From the NCBI GenBank assembly GCA_963618055.1, contig CAVERI010000095.1, forward strand, positions 1-10,122: a stretch of DNA of 10,122 bases, given 5' to 3'. Both the position numbers and the translations under genes were made by a program. Positions 6,522-10,122 of this stretch are shown one piece after another (position 1 is the first letter of the stretch; each line of letters starts with the position of its first letter). The notes beneath the pieces are model-generated. The model was not told the DNA's origin. It was given only the letters and a program-made list of their open reading frames with translations, and did no database searches. The stretch is from SFHK01 sp963618055. Lineage in GTDB: Bacteria; Bacillota; Clostridia; Christensenellales; Aristaeellaceae.

Positions 6522-7025
6522 TCAGGTGAGCGTGGTGGTATTGCGGACGATCTCGTCGATATCGGTCTTCAGCGTGTCGATGGTTTCGCCTGCGCGAATG
6601 CGGTCGCTGAGCTGATACACGGTCGTCACGTCATCGTCCTCGGACGTCACGGCGACGGTCTTGATTTCGGAATCCGCCTGCATGACCTCACCGGCGATCA
6701 TCTCGCGGATGCGGGCGGTCATGTCGCCCTGATACGCCGGCGCGAACTTCACGGCCACCAGCGCCGTGTTGCCGGACGTAATCACGCGCGCCTCGCCGAT
6801 TTCGGAGATGCGGGCGATGCGCGCCTCCACCTCGGCGGACTTCGCCGTCCAGTCAAAGGCGGCGGGCGCCGCGCTGGCCGCCGGGCTGGGCGACGCTATC
6901 GCGGAGGGGGACGCGGCCGCGGTCTGGTTGTCGCCCGTGGAATTCATGCAGGCGGTCATCAGACAGGCGACGGAGAAGCAGAGAAACAGAATGGTAAGAA
7001 CATCCCTACGATTGGCTTTCTTCAT
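6522..7025 (-). CDS. YhcN/YlaJ-family sporulation lipoprotein
   Basis: This is a 167-residue exported lipoprotein. The N-terminus has positive charges (KK, RR), a hydrophobic segment (about 9-24) and a lipobox LMTAC with the lipidated cysteine at 26. An Ala/Ser/Pro/Thr-rich linker (about 37-56) follows. The folded domain (about 60-160) has the YhcN/YlaJ pattern: EIGEARVITSGNTALVAVKF, a central ARIREMIAGEV helix, IKTVAVTSEDDD, and a last helix after I-R-A-G-E. Family members sit on the forespore or spore membrane and affect germination, so this supports an endospore-former. The start is the ATG at 7025, with AAGGGAGG (7035-7042) 9 bases upstream. A TTG at 7034 in the same frame abuts that site and is rejected. 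It appears to be a single-gene unit; I could not identify a forespore-type promoter with confidence. Confidence 0.88.
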   Translation of the reverse strand: MKKANRRDVLTILFLCFSVACLMTACMNSTGDNQTAAASPSAIASPSPAASAAPAAFDWTAKSAEVEARIARISEIGEARVITSGNTALVAVKFAPAYQGDMTARIREMIAGEVMQADSEIKTVAVTSEDDDVTTVYQLSDRIRAGETIDTLKTDIDEIVRNTTTLT

Positions 7026-7130
7026 GGAATTCAACCTCCCTTGCGACAGCTATTGTGCGCAGGGATTCCCTTTTTTAATCACATTTTCCGCTTTCTCCGA
7101 AAATATCCGCAGAACGAGCCCCGGAAGAGC

Positions 7131-7154
7131 TCGAGAGGGCCGCAGCCCTCTCGA
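7131..7154 (-). repeat. Stem-loop A of the intergenic array
   Basis: TCGAGAGGGC (7131-7140) and GCCCTCTCGA (7145-7154) form a perfect 10-bp stem. On the minus strand the 4-base loop is TGCG closed by C-G, a C(UNCG)G tetraloop and so very stable as RNA. It lies beyond the T-tract of the GH4 terminator, so the main transcript should not reach it. Confidence 0.7.
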
Positions 7155-7159
7155 ATTTT

Positions 7160-7185
7160 AAAAAAGAGCCCGGCCGCAGCCGGGC
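7160..7185 (-). terminator. Rho-independent terminator of the GH4 glycosidase gene (stem-loop B)
   Basis: GCCCGGC (7168-7174) pairs with GCCGGGC (7179-7185). On the minus strand the loop is again TGCG, and the stem is followed by TC and six T (7160-7165). This is a textbook terminator about 60 bases after the GH4 stop codon. Confidence 0.88.
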
Positions 7186-7189
7186 GTTT

Positions 7190-7201
7190 CCGCTTTCGCG
7201 G
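7190..7201 (-). repeat. Stem-loop C of the intergenic array
   Basis: CCGC (7190-7193) and GCGG (7198-7201) form a short stem. On the minus strand the loop is GAAA, a GNRA tetraloop. The stem is small but sits exactly between stem-loops B and D, so the GH4 3' end would be one continuous structured RNA. Confidence 0.5.
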
Positions 7202-7239
7202 GGGAGGTGCGGAGGGGGCGCAGCGCCCCTCCGCCTCCC
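7202..7239 (-). repeat. Stem-loop D, long GC hairpin after the GH4 stop codon
   Basis: GGGAGG (7202-7207) pairs with CCTCCC at the far end, and GCGGAGGGG pairs with CCCCTCCGC, with one bulged T and one extra G around a GCAGC core. It begins 8 bases after the GH4 stop on the minus strand and has no T-tract, so it is not itself a terminator. It probably protects the mRNA 3' end or is part of a dispersed palindrome. Confidence 0.65.
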
Positions 7240-7247
7240 GGGGAGCG

Positions 7248-8558
7248 TCAGTTGAACTTCGGCAGCCAGTCGCCGTGCGCCTCGATGAGCGCGTCGCACA
7301 TGGCGATGGTGGTGTCGATATCCAGCTCGCTGGCGGTATGCGGGTCGAGCAGAGCCGCCTGATAGATGTAATCCTTCTTCCGCGTGCGCGCGGCCTCAAT
7401 CGTCAGAAGCTGCACGTTGATGTTTGTGCGGTTCAGCGCGGCGCACTGCTCCGGCAGGTCGCCGATGTAGCAGGGCGTAACGCCGCTCTTGTCCACCAGA
7501 CAGGGAACCTCAACCACGGCGTTGCGCGGCAGGTTGGTGATCAGACCGGTGTTCAGCACGTTGCCGCCGATCTTATAGGGCTTGTTGGTCTCCATGGCCT
7601 CCATGATATAGGAGGCGTATTCCTTCGAGCGCGTGTGGGACAGATGCGGATCGTTGATCAGCTCGTCGCGGCGCTTCTTCCAGTCCTCAATCTGATGGAT
7701 GCAGCGGCGGGGATATTCGTCCAGCGGAATGTGGAACCGTTCGATCAGCTCCGGATACTTGTCCTTGATGAACCACGGCGTATATTCGCTGTTGTGCTCG
7801 GAGGATTCGGTGATGTAGTAGCCGAACCGGCGCATCAGCTCAAGGCGCACCATGTCGCCGTGCTTTTCCTTGTTCTTTTCCAGTGCGCGCTTTTTGAGCT
7901 CCGGATACAGATCCCTGCCGTCCTTGGTGATTTCCAGAAGCCACGCCTGATGATTGATGCCGGCAATTTTCCACTGCACGGTATCGTCGTATTCCATGCC
8001 CAGCATCTCCATCAGATGGCTGGCGCACGTCTGCACGCTGTGGCACAGACCCACGGTCTTCACGTTCGTCAGCCGCAGCATTGCGCCGGTGAGCATGGCC
8101 ATGGGGTTGGTGTAGTTCAGGAACCACGCGTCGGGGCAGACCTCCTCGATGTCGCGGGCGAAGTCCTGCATCACGGGAATTGTGCGCAGCGCGCGGAAGA
8201 TGCCGCCGATGCCCAGCGTGTCGGCGATGGTCTGGCGCAGACCGAACCTCTTGGGAATCTCAAAATCGGTGATCGTGCAGGGGTCGTAGCCGCCCACCTG
8301 AATGGCGTTGACCACGTAGTTCGCGCCGCGCAGCGCTTCCCTGCGGTTCTCCACGCCCAGATACGCCTTGATCGCCGCCCGGTTCCCAAGGTTGTTGTTG
8401 ATGGACGTGAGCATCAGCTCGCTCTCGCGCAGGCGCTCCGCGTCGATGTCATACAGTGCGATTTCGCTTTCGGCCAGCGACGGCGTAACCATGCTGTCGC
8501 CCAGCACATTCTTGGCAAAAACCGTGGAGCCCGCGCCCATAAAGGTAATTTTTGGCAT
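7248..8558 (-). CDS. GH4 family NAD- and metal-dependent alpha-glycosidase (MelA/AglA/LplD clade)
   Basis: This 436-residue cytoplasmic glycosidase breaks glycosidic bonds by NAD-assisted oxidation, elimination and reduction, with a Mn2+-type metal. The N-terminal Rossmann motif is FMGAGSTVFA (6-15), and DID (37-39) follows at the ribose-binding strand end. NYTNPM (148-153), GLCHS (170-174, with C172 and H173) and GINHQAW (200-206, with H203) form the active and metal sites. CHS plus GINH marks the alpha-galactosidase/alpha-glucosidase/alpha-galacturonidase branch rather than the 6-phospho-beta-glucosidases, which carry CN in place of CH. The exact sugar cannot be assigned. The start at 8558 has GGAGGG 7 bases upstream and lies 30 bases after a predicted transcription start. 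The frame stays open to 8825, but that part is debris from another gene. No sugar transporter is in the window. Confidence 0.95.
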   Translation of the reverse strand: MPKITFMGAGSTVFAKNVLGDSMVTPSLAESEIALYDIDAERLRESELMLTSINNNLGNRAAIKAYLGVENRREALRGANYVVNAIQVGGYDPCTITDFEIPKRFGLRQTIADTLGIGGIFRALRTIPVMQDFARDIEEVCPDAWFLNYTNPMAMLTGAMLRLTNVKTVGLCHSVQTCASHLMEMLGMEYDDTVQWKIAGINHQAWLLEITKDGRDLYPELKKRALEKNKEKHGDMVRLELMRRFGYYITESSEHNSEYTPWFIKDKYPELIERFHIPLDEYPRRCIHQIEDWKKRRDELINDPHLSHTRSKEYASYIMEAMETNKPYKIGGNVLNTGLITNLPRNAVVEVPCLVDKSGVTPCYIGDLPEQCAALNRTNINVQLLTIEAARTRKKDYIYQAALLDPHTASELDIDTTIAMCDALIEAHGDWLPKFN

Positions 8559-8595
8559 GTTCGTTCCCTCCGATATGTATTTTCGGTCTGTGCCT

Positions 8596-8624
8596 ATCAT
8601 ACCGAAGAAACCCGCGTCTGTCAA
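8596..8624 (-). promoter_or_regulatory. Near-consensus sigma-A promoter of the GH4 gene
   Basis: On the minus strand, TTGACA (8619-8624) and TATGAT (8596-8601) are separated by 17 bases. The predicted start near 8589 gives a leader of about 30 bases. This promoter lies inside the upstream open frame, which confirms that the GH4 protein starts at 8558. No clear operator is seen. Confidence 0.87.
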
Positions 8625-8684
8625 TGACTTTCCACCCCGCCCGGCGTTTTTTTCCATGACTCCGTTATTTCTCGTGAAAATGAA

Positions 8685-8801
8685 AATCAGCTCCGCTTCC
8701 ACGGGAACGGCCGTGCGCATGCCGTCCAGAAACGCGCGCGTGATGTGCAAGGTGTCGTTCCTATTGCCCTTGGGGCTTCCGTTTAAAATGAGTACCTTCA
8801 T
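8685..8801 (-). pseudogene. 5' remnant of a flavodoxin-fold NAD(P)H oxidoreductase gene
   Basis: The first 39 residues from ATG 8801 read as the start of a flavodoxin-like FMN reductase: MKVLILNGSPKGN, then NDTLHITRAFLDGMR. The first beta strand, the FMN-phosphate loop (LNGSPxxxxxDT) and the first helix are present. After about position 8685 the resemblance ends, and the usual following blocks (a second strand and the cysteine-containing stretch) are missing. Family members are about 170-250 residues. The ATG has no ribosome binding site. By chance the frame continues without a stop into the GH4 gene. It is best read as the leftover of a deletion, and it lies where a target of the divergent TetR gene would be expected. 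Confidence 0.7.
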
Positions 8802-8843
8802 ATGCGGGAAGAAGTACGGTGTCAAGAGCTTTCAAAGAATTTC

Positions 8844-8872
8844 TTGACATCCGTGTGCAGATACGATATAAT
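8844..8872 (+). promoter_or_regulatory. Perfect consensus sigma-A promoter of the TetR gene
   Basis: TTGACA (8844-8849), a 17-base spacer, and TATAAT (8867-8872) match the consensus at all twelve positions. The predicted start near 8879 lies inside the operator. Such a strong promoter before a repressor gene implies that it is normally held down. Confidence 0.95.
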
Positions 8873-8896
8873 AACATCGTTATATAACGTTGTTAT
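8871..8896. promoter_or_regulatory. Tandem palindromic operator, likely bound by the TetR protein
   Basis: Two directly adjacent 13-bp palindromes of the form ATAAC-N3-GTTAT lie at 8871-8883 (centre ATC) and 8884-8896 (centre GTT). Together they are also a 26-bp inverted repeat with one mismatch. The first overlaps the last two bases of the -10 box and covers the start site; the second covers the early leader. This is ideal for autorepression by a dimeric regulator. Confidence 0.85.
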
Positions 8897-8916
8897 TTAA
8901 AGAGAGAGGAACGAAT

Positions 8917-9438
8917 ATGCCGCCGAAAAGCCGAATCGAACGGGAGGAAATTCTGAGCCGGGCGTTTGAAATCGCGCGCAGGGAGGGCTTCGAATCGCTC
9001 ACGGCGCGCGGACTCGCCGCGGCGCTGGGGTGCTCCACGCAGCCGATTTACGACGCGTTCGCTGACCGGAAGGCGCTGGAAGCAGCCGTGGCGGGACGCG
9101 CGTTCGCGTTCATGCTCTGCCGCATGCGGGAAAACCCGGAGCCGGACGTTCCGCCGGACGCGGCTATCGCGCTGGGGTATATCCGCTTTGCGCTGGAGGA
9201 AGGACACTTGTTTCGTCTGATCGCGCGAAACGGCCTGTTCGCCGAGCCGGAGGGAAATCAGCCGAACGCCGATGATCTGCCCATCCTGCCCGACCCGCGG
9301 CTGACCATCTTTGCCAATGGCATTCTGTTTATGGCGCTGTATGGAACCCTCCCCGCGGATTGGGCGTCGATCCGCGAACTGGTTCTGTCCGCGCGCGAAG
9401 CCTTTCAGAATGTGAATAAGCATCATGGGACGATATGA
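8917..9438 (+). CDS. TetR/AcrR-family transcriptional repressor
   Basis: This 173-residue repressor has an N-terminal helix-turn-helix at about 8-55: EEILSRAFEIARREGFESLTARGLAAALGCSTQPIYDAFADRKAL. It shows the family's F-x-S-L-T-x-R-x-L-A, the recognition helix and the Y-x-x-F-x-x-(K/R) close. The rest (about 56-173) is a helical ligand and dimer domain with no recognised subfamily. The last part shows the pattern F-A-N-G-I-L-F-M-A-L-Y-G common in clostridial TetR-like proteins. The start at 8917 has AGAGAGGA 6-7 bases upstream. A TTG at 8890 in the same frame lies inside the operator and is rejected. The protein should bind the tandem palindrome at 8871-8896 and repress itself. The gene overlaps the next membrane-protein gene by 14 bases. 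Confidence 0.9.
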   Translation: MPPKSRIEREEILSRAFEIARREGFESLTARGLAAALGCSTQPIYDAFADRKALEAAVAGRAFAFMLCRMRENPEPDVPPDAAIALGYIRFALEEGHLFRLIARNGLFAEPEGNQPNADDLPILPDPRLTIFANGILFMALYGTLPADWASIRELVLSAREAFQNVNKHHGTI

Positions 9439-9745
9439 AAACCGTTACCGCCACAAGCTGAACATGCTGGAGCCGGGCACGCGCATGCTGAAGCTTGCCG
9501 CGATTCTTGCCGCCGCCGCGGGACTCTGCGAGCTGTTCGGATGGGCGCTCGCCGCGCGGCTTCTGGCGCTGGCCGCCGGATTGACCGTAGGCATTTTGCT
9601 GCTTTTAATCGCTGTCGAACTTCATCAGGATAAAGTTCTGAATGAAATTGCCGCGCATGAGGTCGACGACGCGCTCCATCACTCCCAATGCGGAGAAACC
9701 GCAGAACGAAATTTCAAGCGCAGCCGCCACATCGGAAATCGCTGA
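9425..9745 (+). CDS. Small two-helix membrane protein of unknown function
   Basis: This is a 106-residue protein. A short basic N-terminus (RYENRYRHKLN) precedes two hydrophobic helices at about 21-40 and 43-63, joined by a tight turn near 40 (AALAAR type), and a polar C-terminal tail of about 40 residues. I do not recognise the family. The gene starts inside the end of the TetR gene, with 14 bases of overlap and no clear ribosome binding site, so it is probably translated by coupling and shares the TetR promoter and operator. It could be the actual target of the repressor. The tail after about residue 76 has weaker coding character than the front, and the opposite strand reads as well there, so the true C-terminus may have been altered by a rearrangement. 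Confidence 0.6.
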   Translation: MGRYENRYRHKLNMLEPGTRMLKLAAILAAAAGLCELFGWALAARLLALAAGLTVGILLLLIAVELHQDKVLNEIAAHEVDDALHHSQCGETAERNFKRSRHIGNR

Positions 9746-9794
9746 CACGCGGCGCGTTTCCCATCACGGCGCTTTCGCGGGCAAGAGCTTCATC

Positions 9795-10064
9795 TCAAAA
9801 ACGGAGGTATCCGCATGAACAACCGGATTGACAAGGAACGAATGCACCTGATGTCGCTGTGCGCGACGGTATGCGCCGCGTTGGAAATCGCGCCCGCGGT
9901 GGAGGAACGTGCGCTGCAGGCGGCTGTCGAGACGGTTCTGCGCGCGCATGCCCTGCGCACTTGCCGTAGAACGAAAGAGCAGCCTCATATTTCTGCTCAT
10001 ACTCCGCCCTGCGCCCGCCGTAGCGCTTGATCAGCCCCCGAACGCGAATCGCTTCTTCGTTCAT
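9795..10064 (-). pseudogene. Probable 5' fragment of an unknown gene, minus strand
   Basis: ATG 10064 has a strong site (AAGGAG) 9 bases upstream. The first 35 residues, starting M-N-E-E-A-I-R-V-R-G-L-I-K-R-Y-G-G and ending in E-A-A-L-S-F-Y-G, look like real helical protein with normal codon use. From about residue 36 the frame turns rich in R, P, A and H, typical of an antisense shadow of the plus-strand frame, and it runs to a stop at 9795. The likely real part is about 9957-10064. I do not recognise the family. The best reading is a gene cut after its first 35 codons. A short true peptide is also possible. Confidence 0.45.
9815..10030 (+). pseudogene. Probable 5' fragment of an unknown gene, plus strand
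   Basis: ATG 9815 has GGAGG (9803-9807) at a 7-base spacing. The first 45 or so residues, starting M-N-N-R-I-D-K-E-R-M-H-L-M and continuing through ALEIAPAVEERALQAAVETVL, are typical of a small helical protein with GC-rich third positions. After about 9950 the codon use changes sharply (AGA, ACT, CAT, ATT, TCT) and the residues become R-, P- and H-rich, a shadow of the opposing frame. It therefore appears broken at about 9940-9965, where it meets the minus-strand fragment. The family is unknown. It may be cut from the TetR group or be a short complete gene ending at 10030. Confidence 0.45.
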
Positions 10065-10122
10065 TCATCTCATCTCCTTCCGTGCTCCCGCGATTCTGCC
10101 AGATTCCCCGCGCGCGTTCTCG

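Noticed and set aside
7023..7034. TTG start at 7034 giving a longer lipoprotein
   Set aside because: It abuts the AAGGGAGG site; the ATG at 7025 has proper spacing and gives a normal signal peptide.
6501..8627. Very long plus-strand open frame (708 codons) opposite the GH4 and lipoprotein genes
   Set aside because: It is rich in H, R, G, V and A with no recognisable domain, crosses the terminators and promoter of the minus-strand genes, and has no ribosome binding site. It is a GC-rich shadow of genuine minus-strand genes.
8797..8825. Minus-strand TTGACA-17-TATGAA resembling a promoter before the oxidoreductase remnant
   Set aside because: Its -10 box contains the remnant's own ATG, so transcription would start after the start codon. 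It may be chance or a product of the rearrangement, so it is not listed as a promoter.
1..10122. CRISPR array, tRNA, rRNA, transposase or phage genes
   Set aside because: No regular spaced repeats, tRNA-like cloverleaf, rRNA signature, integrase or transposase motif was found on either strand.

Overview
The window comes from a GC-rich member of the Bacillota, most likely a spore-forming gut Clostridia lineage. Three things point there: strong AAGGAGG-type ribosome binding sites, a YhcN/YlaJ-type sporulation lipoprotein, and a corrinoid methyltransferase pair with a PocR/AraC-type regulator. The species cannot be named from the sequence.

Layout. (1) Positions 1-2132: the tail of an upstream reading frame and its terminator, then a plus-strand group made of a small secreted protein, an ECF sigma factor with an unusual N-terminal extension, and a one-pass membrane anti-sigma-like protein. 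The outer domain of the membrane protein is clearly homologous to the secreted protein. A long hairpin terminator closes the group. (2) Positions 2145-5224: a minus-strand operon with a corrinoid-binding protein and a uroporphyrinogen-decarboxylase-family methyltransferase, divergent from a PocR/AraC regulator. The two directions share a short control region with overlapping -10 boxes flanked by an 8-bp inverted repeat. (3) Positions 5221-6404: a minus-strand polysaccharide pyruvyl transferase family gene with its own promoter, converging on the regulator with a 4-bp stop-codon overlap. (4) Positions 6468-8624: a YhcN-type lipoprotein, a 110-bp array of four stem-loops that includes a good terminator, and an NAD/metal-dependent GH4 glycosidase with a near-consensus promoter. 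(5) Positions 8685-9745: a remnant of a flavodoxin-fold oxidoreductase gene, then a TetR repressor with a perfect consensus promoter and a tandem palindromic operator, translationally coupled to a two-helix membrane protein. (6) Positions 9746-10122: two short reading frames, each with a good ribosome binding site, that run into each other head-on and look like broken 5' ends of genes.

How the genes work together. The sigma/anti-sigma group reads as an envelope-sensing switch with a free secreted copy of its sensor domain. The regulator/corrinoid protein/methyltransferase set reads as an inducible demethylation module that takes a methyl group from an unknown substrate onto cobalamin. Its methyl acceptor and its cobalamin reactivator are not in the window. 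The TetR gene appears to repress itself. The GH4 glycosidase, pyruvyl transferase and lipoprotein genes look like independent units.

No tRNA, rRNA, CRISPR array, transposase or phage gene was seen. The most unusual items are the secreted sensor-domain paralogue, the two-way control region at 3850-3906, the stem-loop array at 7131-7239, the tandem operator at 8871-8896, and the gene debris at 8685-8801 and 9795-10064.
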